Part shown: positions 16,330 through 25,778 of the stretch, in pieces
Layout: each line of letters opens with the position of its first letter
How positions within the stretch are numbered: position 1 is the stretch's first letter
Assembly: GCF_003634045.1 (NCBI RefSeq)
Contig: NZ_RBIM01000004.1
Coordinates: 248,001-312,000, forward strand
Length of the DNA stretch: 64,000 nucleotides
Origin: Maricaulis maris
GTDB lineage: Bacteria; Pseudomonadota; Alphaproteobacteria; Caulobacterales; Maricaulaceae
Reading direction: 5' to 3'
Position numbers and translations under genes: made by a program
The notes under the pieces: model-generated
Seen by the model: only the letters and a program-made list of their open reading frames with translations
The model's database searches: none
What the model was told of the DNA's origin: nothing

Positions 16330-18339
16330 CTAGTCGCGTCCCCCCAGCCCGGACAGAAAAGCGCCGATCGGATCCTCGTCCGGCTCCTCCACCGGCACGG
16401 GTCGAGCATCTGCATCAGGCAGGATAAGCGTTTCAATGGTCGCGGCGGCGACCGGTGCGGGTGCCTGGACCGGACGGGCGGCCAGGCCAGTCCGTGGAGC
16501 CGCAGCCAGATAGGCCTGGAATATCCGCGCCGGTGGGCCACCGCCGGTCGCGCGCTCGGTTGGTGAATTGTCGTCATTGCCAGTCCAGACGACGGTGACA
16601 AGCTGGCTGTCGAAACCGGCGAACCACGCGTCCCGGAAATCGTTGGTGGTGCCGGTTTTGCCACCGATCGTCAGACCGGGCACGTCTGCGCGACGTCCCG
16701 TTCCCTGCCGGACATTGGTCAGGAAGAGGTCCCGCATGCGGGCCTGGGTCCGGGCATCGAGAACCAGCTGGCCAGCACTTGCCGGCGCCGCATAAACGAG
16801 ATCGCCCGCGTCGGTTTCAATCCGGTCGATCCCGTACGCGCCTGCGCTCAGACCACCATTGGCGAACGGCGTATAGGCGCTGGCCAGTTCCAGCGGGGTG
16901 ACCTCGAACACGCCAAGCGCCAACGACCGGTCGACCCGCATCGGGCTTTCAATCCCCAACCGCCGGGCCAGCCGGGCGACATGGCCACGACCGGTCTCCT
17001 CGGCGATCTGGACCGCGATCGAATTGGACGAGCGGATGAAACCTTCCCGCAAACTCATCTCGCCGCGATACTCGTCATTATAGTTCTGCGGCGCCCAGTC
17101 ACCGATCCGGACCGGTGCATCATTGCGCCGGTCTTCCGGTGTCAGGCCCGCTTCGAAGGCTGAGGCGTAAACGAAGGGCTTGAAAGCCGATCCCGGCTGT
17201 CGTTGGGCAAGAACCGCCCGGTTGAACTGGGACCGGGCATAGGAGCGACCGCCAACCATCGCGCGCACCGCGCCGTCATGTGCCAGCGAAACCAGGGCCC
17301 CTTCACCGGCGCCGGAGGCCAGTTCGTCATCACCAAGAATATCGCTGATTGCCCGCTCGGCAGCGCGCTGCGCATCGACATCCAGCGTCGTATGCACGAC
17401 CAGGTCGTCATGCTCGAGGCCGGCGATCCCGCGCACCTGTTCGGCCGCCCAGTCGATGAAATATTGCGCACCCTGGCTGGACGCACCACGCGAAACCCGG
17501 ATCGGAGTCCGGGCCGCGGCGATCCGTTCCTGCTCCGTAATCCGTCCGGTTTGCGCCATCAGGTCGAGGACAACCGTGGCCCGGGCCGCAGCACGTTGCG
17601 CATCATTGACCGGGCTGTATCGCGACGGCGCCTTGAGCAGACCAGCCAACAAGGCCGCTTCGCCAAGGCCCAGTTCGCTCGCTGGCCGCGAAAAATAGCG
17701 CAGGGAAGCGGCCTCAACACCGTAGGCGCCACCACCGAAATAGACCCGGTTGAGATAAAGCTCGAGGATCTCGTCCTTGCTAAACCGACTCTCGAGCCAG
17801 AAAGCGAGCATCATCTCCTGCACCTTGCGGCGCAGGGTGCGCTCGGGCGACAGAAAGAGGTTCTTGGCCAGCTGCTGTGTCAAGGTGGACCCGCCCTGCA
17901 CAACCCGGCCGGCACGCAGATTGGCCACCATCGCGCGCGCCAAGCCAATGACATCGACGCCGGGATGGCTGTAAAAGCGCCGGTCTTCAACGGCCAGCAC
18001 CGCATCGATGAGGTAGGACGGCAGCTCATCAACCGTGACTTCATGGCCATGCGCCGATCCGCGCCGCGCGATCAGGGCGCCGTCGTGATCGAGGAAGGTG
18101 ATGGTGGCCGTCCGCTCAACCGCCTGAAGACCGCTGGTGTCGGGCAGGTCGCGGGCAATCGAGACAAGCCAACCGCCGACGACGAGACCGCCAATGATGA
18201 TCAGGCAAGCCGCCATGCGCAGCCAGGGAAAGCCACCGGCGCGCGACCGCTTGCGCCGCGCCGGACGTCTGCGGCTCCGCGAGGGGGCCGCTGAACGGGC
18301 GCGTTCTGCTGCTTTGGACTTTCCGGGCCGGCGGGCCAT
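16330..18339 (-). CDS. Class A penicillin-binding protein (PBP1A-like)
   Basis: 669 aa. Basic Arg/Lys-rich cytoplasmic head (1-38), a membrane anchor (about 42-62), then a GT51 glycosyltransferase domain with catalytic Glu in AVEDRRFYSHPGVD, GGSTLTQQLAKN and ELYLNRVYFG. The transpeptidase domain has SxxK in PGSAFKPFVYAS, SxN in RSSNS and KTGT in GGKTGTTND. It polymerises and cross-links peptidoglycan. The Pro-rich C-terminus (PVQAPAPV..) is disordered. ATG 18339 has GAGGATCGAGC upstream; an upstream ATG at 18372 lacks support. Confidence 0.94.
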   Translation of the reverse strand: MARRPGKSKAAERARSAAPSRSRRRPARRKRSRAGGFPWLRMAACLIIIGGLVVGGWLVSIARDLPDTSGLQAVERTATITFLDHDGALIARRGSAHGHEVTVDELPSYLIDAVLAVEDRRFYSHPGVDVIGLARAMVANLRAGRVVQGGSTLTQQLAKNLFLSPERTLRRKVQEMMLAFWLESRFSKDEILELYLNRVYFGGGAYGVEAASLRYFSRPASELGLGEAALLAGLLKAPSRYSPVNDAQRAAARATVVLDLMAQTGRITEQERIAAARTPIRVSRGASSQGAQYFIDWAAEQVRGIAGLEHDDLVVHTTLDVDAQRAAERAISDILGDDELASGAGEGALVSLAHDGAVRAMVGGRSYARSQFNRAVLAQRQPGSAFKPFVYASAFEAGLTPEDRRNDAPVRIGDWAPQNYNDEYRGEMSLREGFIRSSNSIAVQIAEETGRGHVARLARRLGIESPMRVDRSLALGVFEVTPLELASAYTPFANGGLSAGAYGIDRIETDAGDLVYAAPASAGQLVLDARTQARMRDLFLTNVRQGTGRRADVPGLTIGGKTGTTNDFRDAWFAGFDSQLVTVVWTGNDDNSPTERATGGGPPARIFQAYLAAAPRTGLAARPVQAPAPVAAATIETLILPDADARPVPVEEPDEDPIGAFLSGLGGRD

Positions 18340-18470
18340 GCTCGATCCTCGTCGCAAAACCGGTGATTTCATCTGCCTGCAACAGGGTTAATTCCACATG
18401 AAGGACGGCGTCTGCGGGCTTGCACTTGTTCAAGCCTGACTGCACGATGCGGCCAAAGAGGGACCTCATC

Positions 18471-18650
18471 ATGTCAGTCAAGCGTTCACTTCTTGTCCTT
18501 GCCGTGCTTCTGGGCACAGTCAGCCTGTCAGGCTGCATCGCGATTTATGAGGGAACGGACGCCGTCTGCCCGCATGGCGATCCCAATGCTGACAACTGGC
18601 CCTATTGCGGCGGTGCCGCGCCTGGCGGCGCGCAGCCTTACGACGACTGA
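18471..18650 (+). CDS. Small lipoprotein, unknown function
   Basis: 59 aa. Starts MSVKRSLLVLAVLLGTVSLSGC, a lipoprotein signal with lipobox LSGC, then a short mature part with CPHGDPNADNWPYCGG containing two more cysteines. AGGGA precedes the start by 8 bases. It converges on the antiporter gene with a 13-base overlap of coding ends. No family recognised. Confidence 0.75.
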   Translation: MSVKRSLLVLAVLLGTVSLSGCIAIYEGTDAVCPHGDPNADNWPYCGGAAPGGAQPYDD

Positions 18651-20521
18651 TCCGGCACCTCACCGGTCGCGACGTCTGGATGTCCCGCTTCCGGAGGCGC
18701 AAAACGGATCAGGACCGTGCCCGCCTGGGCCGGTGGTTCGCGGCCTGATCCCAAGAGATGGAAGGTCCCGTTCGGCAGACGCGCGATCACCAGGTCCGGT
18801 GCCTCGCCGACCTCCTCGAGATAGGTCGCCAGCGGATAGCCATCGGACAGTTTGGTATTGCGGAAGCGCCAACCCTGCCACCAGTCGCGCGCCAGACCGT
18901 CATAGCCACGGCCGCGCCGGATCAATGTCCGACCCCGCGCCGTATAGGCAATCGCGCGCGGATCATCTTCGACCTTTTCGGCATCGACCGGCCCGTCAAA
19001 GCCCGACAGCTGGAACACGCGGCTGCGCCCGAGCTCGGGGCCATAGTCAATACAGACCAGCGCGTTGTAGGCGTCATTCGGCGAGGCGGCGAGCAGGGCC
19101 GAGAAACGTGCCGGCTCCAGCCGCCAGTCAGCCGCCTCGGACAGGACTTCCCCGTAGTGGATATCATGACCGGCCAGCCGAGCAGCCCGCAGGCGTCGCC
19201 AACTGGTATCGGCAATGGTGACCGGCACATTCGCTTTTTTCAGCGCGTCGGCCAGACCCAGGCTCCACGGATTGGCACCGACGATGAGCAGGCGTTCCGG
19301 GCCGGTCTGGGACAGACCCAGCAGGCGAGCCAGCGGAGAGACGGCAAAACCACAGCCGAAGACACTGATGAAAATGGTGACGAAGACCAAGGGCGCCAGA
19401 ATGGCAGCGTCCTCGCGGCCGACATCGATCAAGGTGGCAGCGAGATGACCGGCCGCAGCCGCAGCGACCACACCACGCGGCCCGATGATGCCGATAAAGG
19501 CCGTTTCCTTGAGGTCCAGCCCAGAGCCGAACGTCGCCAATGCAACGGAGAGCGGACGCACGATCAGGATGAAAACCGCCACGAAGGCCAGGTGCCAGCC
19601 ATTCAGGGCCAACAGGTCGGCCGGCGCCAGATCGGCAGCAAGCACCACGAAGACACTCGCCACTAGGATCGAGGCGATACCCTCCTTGAAACGGCGCATT
19701 TCCTCGATCGAAGCGAGCCGCGAATTGGCAACGACAAGGCCAAACAGGGTCACGGCCACAAGCCCGGTCTCATTGGCAAGCGCATCAGCGACCGCAAAAC
19801 AGACCAGCACCGATGCAAGCACCAGCGGCGCCTTCATGGGTTCCGGCACCCAGCCGCGCCTGAATGCGCGCGACAAGCCCGTTCCGAAACCGAAACCCAG
19901 AGCCGCGCCAATCACGGCACCGAAGGCCAGCGCCAGACCGGCCTCGGCCCAGTCCTGCCCCATGGCGGTCTGGCGGATCGCCTCGAACACGAAAACAGCA
20001 GAGAGTGCGCCGATCGGATCGTTGACGATGCCCTCCCATTTCAGCACCGACGCGATCCGGGCCGGAAGCTTGGCCTGACGAAGCAGAGGCAGGACAACGG
20101 TCGGCCCCGTCGTGGTGAGCAGGGCGCCAATCATGGCTGACAAATCCCAGGCAAGGCCGGCAACATAGTGGAGCGCCAGGACCGCGCCCGCCCAGCCGAG
20201 CGGATAGCCGAGAAACACCATGCGCCGCACCGGACCCGAAGCGTCGCGCAACTCTCGGAAGTTCAGTGTGATGCCGCCTTCAAACAGGATAACGGCGACC
20301 GCCAGGGCAATCATCGGGCGCAGATACTCGCCGAAAACCGCGGAGGGATGGACCAATGGCGCACCCGCCGCAAAGGCCCAGATCGGCCCCAGGATCAGGC
20401 CGGCCCCCATCATCAAAACGATGGAGGGCCAGCGCAGGCGCCAAGCCAACCACTGGGCCGCAATACCTGAACCGGCGATGAGTGCGATGGTCAGGGTGAG
20501 GTCAGGTCCGGTGTCTATCAT
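18638..20521 (-). CDS. Cation:proton antiporter (CPA family) with C-terminal Rossmann domain
   Basis: 627 aa. About 11-12 membrane helices in residues 5-400 with EGIVNDPIGA in the core (VNDP motif, like NhaP/CPA1 Asp-containing helix), GGITLNFRELR and GIIGPRGVVAAAAAGHL. After the membrane part, LLIVGANPWSLGLADALKKANVPVTIADTSWRRLRAARLAGHD is a TrkA-N-like nucleotide fold, followed by a small beta domain. It is expected to exchange Na+ or K+ for H+. Start at MIDTGPD (20521); the open frame extends upstream without a ribosome site. Confidence 0.9.
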   Translation of the reverse strand: MIDTGPDLTLTIALIAGSGIAAQWLAWRLRWPSIVLMMGAGLILGPIWAFAAGAPLVHPSAVFGEYLRPMIALAVAVILFEGGITLNFRELRDASGPVRRMVFLGYPLGWAGAVLALHYVAGLAWDLSAMIGALLTTTGPTVVLPLLRQAKLPARIASVLKWEGIVNDPIGALSAVFVFEAIRQTAMGQDWAEAGLALAFGAVIGAALGFGFGTGLSRAFRRGWVPEPMKAPLVLASVLVCFAVADALANETGLVAVTLFGLVVANSRLASIEEMRRFKEGIASILVASVFVVLAADLAPADLLALNGWHLAFVAVFILIVRPLSVALATFGSGLDLKETAFIGIIGPRGVVAAAAAGHLAATLIDVGREDAAILAPLVFVTIFISVFGCGFAVSPLARLLGLSQTGPERLLIVGANPWSLGLADALKKANVPVTIADTSWRRLRAARLAGHDIHYGEVLSEAADWRLEPARFSALLAASPNDAYNALVCIDYGPELGRSRVFQLSGFDGPVDAEKVEDDPRAIAYTARGRTLIRRGRGYDGLARDWWQGWRFRNTKLSDGYPLATYLEEVGEAPDLVIARLPNGTFHLLGSGREPPAQAGTVLIRFAPPEAGHPDVATGEVPDQSS

Positions 20522-20587
20522 GGCCAAGGTGTTAGCGCGTTTCGTTCCATTCGTCGCCCCGGAGGCGACATACCTGGGGAGGCAAAA

Positions 20588-20845
20588 ATGGACACCCTGC
20601 CGCACGAGGCCCAATTGGCCCTGACTTCATTCCTGATCGCCCTGGCGATTGGGGGACCGGTTGCCCTGATCGGCGCTGGAAACACCATCATTGCAGCCCG
20701 TTGGATCGGTACTTTCGTGGTGCGCCGGCGCGTCACGACAGGCATTCTCGTCAGCCTGCTTGGCGGGGCAGGCCTGTTCGGTCCCCGCCTGTTGGGTCCG
20801 GGCAGCGAGCTTGTGGCGAGCCTGATGGGCGGCCTGTTCGCCTAG
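20588..20845 (+). CDS. Small membrane protein, unknown function
   Basis: 85 aa, two hydrophobic helices (about 12-33 and 47-80, Gly/Leu-rich) separated by a basic VVRRRVT turn. GGGAGG lies 6 bases before the ATG, so it is a credible gene. A perfect GTCGCC/GGCGAC hairpin (20553-20569) lies in the leader, between this gene and the divergent antiporter. It resembles short proton-antiporter accessory proteins only in size; no family recognised. Its stop overlaps the convergent gene by 4 bases. Confidence 0.75.
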   Translation: MDTLPHEAQLALTSFLIALAIGGPVALIGAGNTIIAARWIGTFVVRRRVTTGILVSLLGGAGLFGPRLLGPGSELVASLMGGLFA

Positions 20846-21372
20846 GACACATCCTCTTCGGCATGAATCAGGTCGAACCCGATGGACCGACCGCCATAAT
20901 CGCCGTTCTCATAGAGGTCAGCCTGGTCTTCGAACCAGCGGATCAAATGGTCATGCAAGCGTTGGAAGACGGTATCGAGGTCTGCTGTCTCCAGCGGCAG
21001 ACCGATATCAAAAACCGGCCCCTCTGCAATCGCGACTTCGACGTGATGGCCTTTTTTCGTGCATGTCAGCACAAGGCGGGTCCAGTCACCGGTCCGCGAC
21101 ACCCGCACCGCAAGACCAAAACTGATCGGCCCCAGCGGCAGAAATCCACTGCCAGAGACCGAGAACGCGCCGGATCTGTGCGGCTGCGGCGACCAGGCGC
21201 CCTGTGGTGGAACGAGGTGGACACACGCTTTGCCCTCAGCGCCGAGGAAGCGGCAAAATCCCGTCGCGAGATTTTCCGCGACCGAGCGGATCACCGCGTA
21301 ATTATCAAGCGAATAGCCGCCGTAACGCTCGGCCGCGTCAGCGAGTTGGTCGAACCGGGTCTTGTCGCTCAT
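20842..21372 (-). CDS. Conserved hypothetical protein
   Basis: 176 aa, no signal peptide or membrane helix. Sequence reads as a mixed alpha/beta soluble domain: GYSLDNYAVIRSVAENLATGFC, then FGLAVRVSRTGDWTRLVLTCTKKG and a helix LDTVFQRLHDHLIRWFEDQADLYENG. Not recognised. The end overlaps the convergent small membrane gene by 4 bases. The next gene upstream diverges from it. Confidence 0.7.
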   Translation of the reverse strand: MSDKTRFDQLADAAERYGGYSLDNYAVIRSVAENLATGFCRFLGAEGKACVHLVPPQGAWSPQPHRSGAFSVSGSGFLPLGPISFGLAVRVSRTGDWTRLVLTCTKKGHHVEVAIAEGPVFDIGLPLETADLDTVFQRLHDHLIRWFEDQADLYENGDYGGRSIGFDLIHAEEDVS

Positions 21373-21434
21373 TTGTCACTCCCGTGAGATACCGACACAA
21401 GCTAGTGTGCTGAACTGAAAAACGGGAGGGGGAA

Positions 21435-22405
21435 ATGCGACAAATCTTTATGGGTGTTGGGATTTTGGCGGGACTGGTGGCCTGTTCACCGAACACCGGG
21501 TCGCCGACAGGCCATGTCTGGACCACCCTCAACGGAGAAGCACCGCTGGTGAACGCCCGGAACACACGATCGAAGCCTACACGCTGGCGATCGAACAGGG
21601 CGCCGATGTGATCGAACCGGATCTGGTGATGACCGCTGACGGCGTTTTGGTGGTTCGGCATGATCACTATCTCTCGACCACCACCAATGTCGCAGACCAT
21701 CCCGAATTTGCTGACCGCCGGCGCTTGCAGGGCGAGCAAAGCGACTGGTGGGTCGAGGACTTCACCCTGGCCGAGCTGCGCACCCTGCGGGCCCGCCAGC
21801 CATGGCCGCAACGCGATGCCAGCTTCAACGACCGGTTTCTGATCCCGACTTTCGAAGAAGTGCTCGATCTCGCGACGGCCCACAATGTCCGTACAGAGCC
21901 GGAAATGAAGTCGCCCGGACACTTCGTTTCGGTGGGGCTGGACCCTCTACCGGAACTGGTCCGCATCCTGCGCGAACGCGGTCTCGACACGGCCGACGCG
22001 CCGACCGCGATCCAGTGTTTCGAGCCGGACTTCCTTGCCCGCCTCAATGCCGAAATTGACACGCAACTTTTGATGCTGGTCTTCCCGATGCAGGAACTCG
22101 ATCCCGAGGCTGATCCGCGTCAGCCGACGGTTTCACTCACCGATATGGCGGCTTTCGCTGACGGGGTCGGGCCGTCCAAGGCACTGGTCATCACGGCGGA
22201 GGGCGAAGATACCGGCTTCATCGCCCGCGCCCATGAGCTGGGCCTGGCCGTTCACCCCTGGACCTTCCGCGATGATGTCCCGGTCGCCGATGGCGTGACG
22301 ATCGAGGACGAGCTTCGTCGCATCTACGCGCTGGGCGTCGATGGCGTGTTCACCGATTTCCCGGCGACCGCCGTCCGGGTGCGGGACGCAATGGGCGATG
22401 AATAG
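21435..22405 (+). pseudogene. glpQ: Glycerophosphodiester phosphodiesterase (GlpQ-like lipoprotein), disrupted by an internal deletion
   Basis: ATG 21435, after a strong GGGAGGGGG ribosome site, opens a lipoprotein signal (MRQIFMGVGILAGLVACSP) and reads ..TTLNGEAPLV to base 21555. That frame then runs to a stop at 21609-21611. The frame that continues the family starts at GERPEHTIEAYTLAIEQGADVIEPDLVMTADG and reaches 22405, with RHDHYL, FLIPTFEEVLDLA and EPEMKSP all family-like. The expected bridge VIAHRGASG is absent: the sequence jumps from PLV to GER, consistent with loss of about 25 bases. The catalytic His of HRGA is gone, so the gene is probably inactive; an annotator may call the intact 3' part from GTG 21608. 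Confidence 0.8.
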
Positions 22406-22440
22406 CCGGAAACCGGCAGAACCCGCCGAACAAAGAAAGC

Positions 22441-22480
22441 CAGACAAAGAAAAACGGCGCGGAGCTGCAGCTCCGCGCCG
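22441..22480 (-). terminator. Rho-independent terminator of the cold-shock gene
   Basis: A perfect 26-base palindrome occupies 22455-22480 (half CGGCGCGGAGCTG). Read on the minus strand, the stem is followed by TTTTTCTTT, the expected U run, about 30 bases after the stop of the Csp gene. Confidence 0.88.
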
Positions 22481-22510
22481 TCATCCAGATCTTGCGATCC
22501 CTGAACTGCC

Positions 22511-22723
22511 TTAGTCGGCAAGCTGCAGGTCAACCGCCTTCGGACCCTTGCCGCGACGATCCGGCTCGGTTTCGAAGGAGACTTTCTGGCCATCTTCCAG
22601 ACCCGGCAGGCCAGAAGCCTGGACAGCCGAGATGTGCACGAAGACGTCATTGCCGCCCTCGTCCGGGGTGATGAAGCCAAAGCCTTTGCTCTGGTTGAAG
22701 AATTTAACGACACCTGTAGCCAT
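22511..22723 (-). CDS. Cold-shock-domain protein (CspA family)
   Basis: 70 aa, a single cold-shock domain with RNP1 KGFGFI and RNP2 [10 protein letters not shown], starting [18 protein letters not shown]. Binds single-stranded RNA/DNA and destabilises secondary structure. Start 22723 chosen over 22765 because it matches the family N-terminus and lies 9 bases after AAGG. A long gene-free leader upstream suggests regulated translation, as for other csp genes. Confidence 0.95.
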   Translation of the reverse strand: MATGVVKFFNQSKGFGFITPDEGGNDVFVHISAVQASGLPGLEDGQKVSFETEPDRRGKGPKAVDLQLAD

Positions 22724-23130
22724 TAGAGGGAACCTTCCCAGTATGCATGCCCCGCGTCCGGGCATAAAATGAAGTCAGTATCAGCGTCCTGACACCGGTA
22801 TTACGGACGTAGAAAGTCGGGGAAGGCTGAAGTCTATGGGTCCGATGGGACCCTGCCACGCAAAACATGAACAGGCATCGGGTAGGCGATCAGTATTCCG
22901 TCCGGCCAGTTCGGCCGCCCGTCCCGACTTTTATGCGCACGAATTCGCCTTCAAGGCAAATGAAACTCCTGTGGCACTTCACGATTGCAGGGTCATAATC
23001 AAGACGACGGAGCCTTGCGCGATTTTGGGATCGCGCTCTGATATTGCTCCATCAACAGCGCCTGTCGGAGCCATCAATCACACCCCCGCCCCGCCAACCG
23101 GCAAAACGCGCTGCCCAACGAGGACATGCC
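22724..23130. other. Gene-free region, probably the long leader of the csp gene
   Basis: About 400 bases without a convincing gene. AAAGTCGGG (22813-22821) is complementary to CCCGACTTT (22923-22931), so a transcript across here could form a long-range stem. By analogy with cspA leaders this would be the untranslated region of the minus-strand cold-shock mRNA; promoter position not identified. Confidence 0.4.
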
Positions 23131-23424
23131 ATGACCCGACGCCGCTTTCTTGATCGCACCCGCCGCAATCGTGAAGAACAGGCCCGCTCGGGTAAGTCTT
23201 TCAACCCGGCGACGATGATCCGCCTTGCGTTCTTCGGAGTCGCCCTCGTCGTGGCCGCCGCGGTCTATGTCGGCTTCTGGCGTCAAGGCGAGACGATCTA
23301 TGATGGTCCCTGGGGGTTGATGCAGCGGCTGATCACACCGCTCTTCCTTGACATCAACGCGCTTGAGCTGATCGTCATGGCCCTGGTCGCGCTGGTCGCC
23401 TGGCGCATATGGCGCCGGCTCTAG
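23131..23424 (+). CDS. Small membrane protein, unknown function
   Basis: 97 aa. Basic N-terminus (MTRRRFLDRTRRNREEQARSG), a membrane helix at about 29-48 and a second near the C-terminus (LIVMALVALVAWRIW). GAGGA precedes the ATG at 23131 by about 7 bases. A reading frame extends upstream to 23044 but has no support. No family recognised. Confidence 0.75.
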   Translation: MTRRRFLDRTRRNREEQARSGKSFNPATMIRLAFFGVALVVAAAVYVGFWRQGETIYDGPWGLMQRLITPLFLDINALELIVMALVALVAWRIWRRL

Positions 23425-23640
23425 CTCGCGGCCACCACGAAACACAAACACACCCGAAATTGGGATGAATACAGCCAAACCATCCAAGAATTTGGGCATA
23501 CATGCCGTCTTGCGACAAAATTTTGCCCCACCGAGACACGCAATCCTGTCATCGCCACTAGCCAGCGCCGCATCCCGGGTTTAATGCCTCAATCGACAGA
23601 GCCAGTCGACAACACAGGCACGCAGAAAGGTCATCTTGCA

Positions 23641-24660
23641 ATGGGCGTCAAAGTAGCAGTGTTCGGAGCAACCGGAGCCGTCGGCAAGGAAATGCTCACC
23701 ATCCTGGCGGAGCGTCTTTTCCCCGCTGATGACATCCATGCCTTGGCCAGCCGCAAGTCGATGGGCGTCGAACTCTCCTACGGCGACCGCACCCTGCGCT
23801 GCAAGAACGCCGAAACCTTCGACTTTTCCAGCGTCGACCTCGTCCTGATGTCCGCTGGTGGCGATGTGTCGAAGGAATGGACGCCGAAGATCACCAAGGC
23901 CGGCGCCATCGTGGTCGACAATTCCTCAGCCTGGCGCATGGATCCGGACGTGCCGCTGGTGGTGCCGGAGGTCAATCTGGACGCCCTCGACGGCGTGAAG
24001 AAGAAGGGCATTGTCGCCAATCCGAACTGCTCGACCATCCAGCTTGTCGTCGCGCTGAAGCCGATCCATGACCGCGTCGGCATCAAACGCGTCAATTGCG
24101 CAACCTATCAGTCGGTCTCCGGTGGTGGCCAGGCGGCAATGGACGAGTTGTGGACCCAGACGAAGGGTATCTACGTCAACGACCCGATCGAACCGCAGGT
24201 CTTCACCAAACAGATCGCCTTCAACGTCATTCCCCACATCGACACCTTCATGGAAGACGGGTCCACCAAGGAAGAGTGGAAGATGATGGTGGAGACCAAG
24301 AAGATCCTCGACACCAGGATCAAACTGTTCGCGACCTGCGCCCGGGTGCCGGTATTTGTCGGCCATTCGATCGCGGCCCATCTTGAACTCGACGGACCGA
24401 TGTCGGCCGGCGAGGCCCGCGATCTGCTGCGGGAAAGCCCGGGCCTGATGGTGATCGACAAGCGCGAAGACGAAGGATACATCACGCCGGTCGAAAGCGT
24501 CGGCGAGTTCGCCACCTTCGTATCGCGGGTCCGTGAAGACCCGACGGTCGAGAACGGACTTGCCCTCTGGGTGGTGTCCGACAATCTTCGCAAGGGCGCC
24601 GCCCTCAACGCCGTGCAGATTGCGGAAGGCCTGCTGAACAAGGGCCTTATCGGTCGCTGA
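23641..24660 (+). CDS. asd: Aspartate-semialdehyde dehydrogenase
   Basis: 339 aa, usual length. Starts MGVKVAVFGATGAVGKEML (nucleotide-binding GATGAVG). Active-site Cys130 in VANPNCSTIQLV, and the VSGGGQAAMDEL and later RVPVFVGHSIAAHLEL segments are family features. It reduces aspartyl phosphate to aspartate semialdehyde, feeding lysine, threonine and methionine synthesis and meso-DAP for the cell wall. The frame is open to an ATG at 23584, but the family start fits 23641. Confidence 0.96.
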   Translation: MGVKVAVFGATGAVGKEMLTILAERLFPADDIHALASRKSMGVELSYGDRTLRCKNAETFDFSSVDLVLMSAGGDVSKEWTPKITKAGAIVVDNSSAWRMDPDVPLVVPEVNLDALDGVKKKGIVANPNCSTIQLVVALKPIHDRVGIKRVNCATYQSVSGGGQAAMDELWTQTKGIYVNDPIEPQVFTKQIAFNVIPHIDTFMEDGSTKEEWKMMVETKKILDTRIKLFATCARVPVFVGHSIAAHLELDGPMSAGEARDLLRESPGLMVIDKREDEGYITPVESVGEFATFVSRVREDPTVENGLALWVVSDNLRKGAALNAVQIAEGLLNKGLIGR

Positions 24661-24764
24661 CGCGACTGCGCACGACGGCGCAAACCTGCCATGCGCAGGA
24701 AGCGGGTCGCCATCGACAAGCAGGCTCCCTATGTGCGGTGGACGACATCGACCAAGGAGCCCGC

Positions 24765-25673
24765 ATGTCCCCCGACACTTCACACGATATGCGCCGCGCC
24801 TTGGCGGCCGGGCTGTCCGGCTATCTGATCTGGGGCGTCGCGCCGCTCTTCTTCCAGACACTCGACTTTGCCAGCGCCCTAGAGATCATCCTGCACCGGA
24901 TAATCTGGGCGGTGCCATTGCTGGCGGGTTCCCTCGCCCTGTCCGGCCGCTTGCGGGCCGCGCTGGGCGTTCTGGCCGACCGCCGGACCTTGCTGACCCT
25001 GCTCGCGACGTCATCGCTGATCTCTGTCAATTGGTGGGGTTTCATCTATGCGGTCAATTCGGGCCACGTCCTGCAGGCGTCACTGGGCTACTATATCAAC
25101 CCGCTGATGAGCGTCGCGGTGGGTGTGATCATCCTGCGCGAACCGCTCGGCCCCTGGCGCATTGCCGCGATCTCACTGGCCGCGCTCGGCGTCGCCAACC
25201 AGATCCTCACGGTCGGCGAAGTGCCGTGGATCTCGCTGATGCTGGCGACCACCTTCACTGCTTATGGCTATTTGCGCAAAGTCGCAGCCGTGGATGGCCG
25301 GGTCGGCCTGCTGTGGGAGACGCTTTTCATGCTGCCCTTCGCGCTGATCGCCTTTGCCTGGTTGCAAGCAAGCGGCGCCGGACATTTCCTGGAAACGCCC
25401 CTTCAGACAGCCCTCCTCGTCGCTGCCGGCGCAGTGACGGTCATCCCGCTCCTGCTCTATACGATCGGCGTGCGCGGGCTGAGGCTATCGACGATGGGTC
25501 TGCTGCAGTTCATCGCACCGACCTTGCAGTTCTCGATCGGCGTCATGAGCGGTGAGACCTTCGAAACCGGCCACCTGATCACCTTTGCCTTCATCTGGGC
25601 GGGTGTCGGCTGCTTCACCTGGAGCCAGATCCGTCGTGAGCGCAAATTGGAAGCCTTGGCCGAAGAGACCTGA
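24765..25673 (+). CDS. rarD: RarD-type EamA-family transporter
   Basis: 302 aa, ten predicted helices with GYLIWGVAPLFFQ near the start, EIILHRIIWAVPLL, INWWGFIYAVNSGHVLQASLGYYINPLMSV and QFIAPTLQFSIGV, all characteristic of RarD proteins. Substrate is unproven for this family. ATG 24765 chosen because AAGGAG lies 6 bases upstream. Same strand as asd with a 104-base gap. Confidence 0.92.
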   Translation: MSPDTSHDMRRALAAGLSGYLIWGVAPLFFQTLDFASALEIILHRIIWAVPLLAGSLALSGRLRAALGVLADRRTLLTLLATSSLISVNWWGFIYAVNSGHVLQASLGYYINPLMSVAVGVIILREPLGPWRIAAISLAALGVANQILTVGEVPWISLMLATTFTAYGYLRKVAAVDGRVGLLWETLFMLPFALIAFAWLQASGAGHFLETPLQTALLVAAGAVTVIPLLLYTIGVRGLRLSTMGLLQFIAPTLQFSIGVMSGETFETGHLITFAFIWAGVGCFTWSQIRRERKLEALAEET

Positions 25674-25778
25674 GACGCTGTCGCTGACCTTGACCGGCAC
25701 GCCTCACTGCCTTCTCCTGCCCGGGATCCGGCAATGATTTGATCCGGAAGACGTATCTGGCTGCGACGAGGCCCACCC

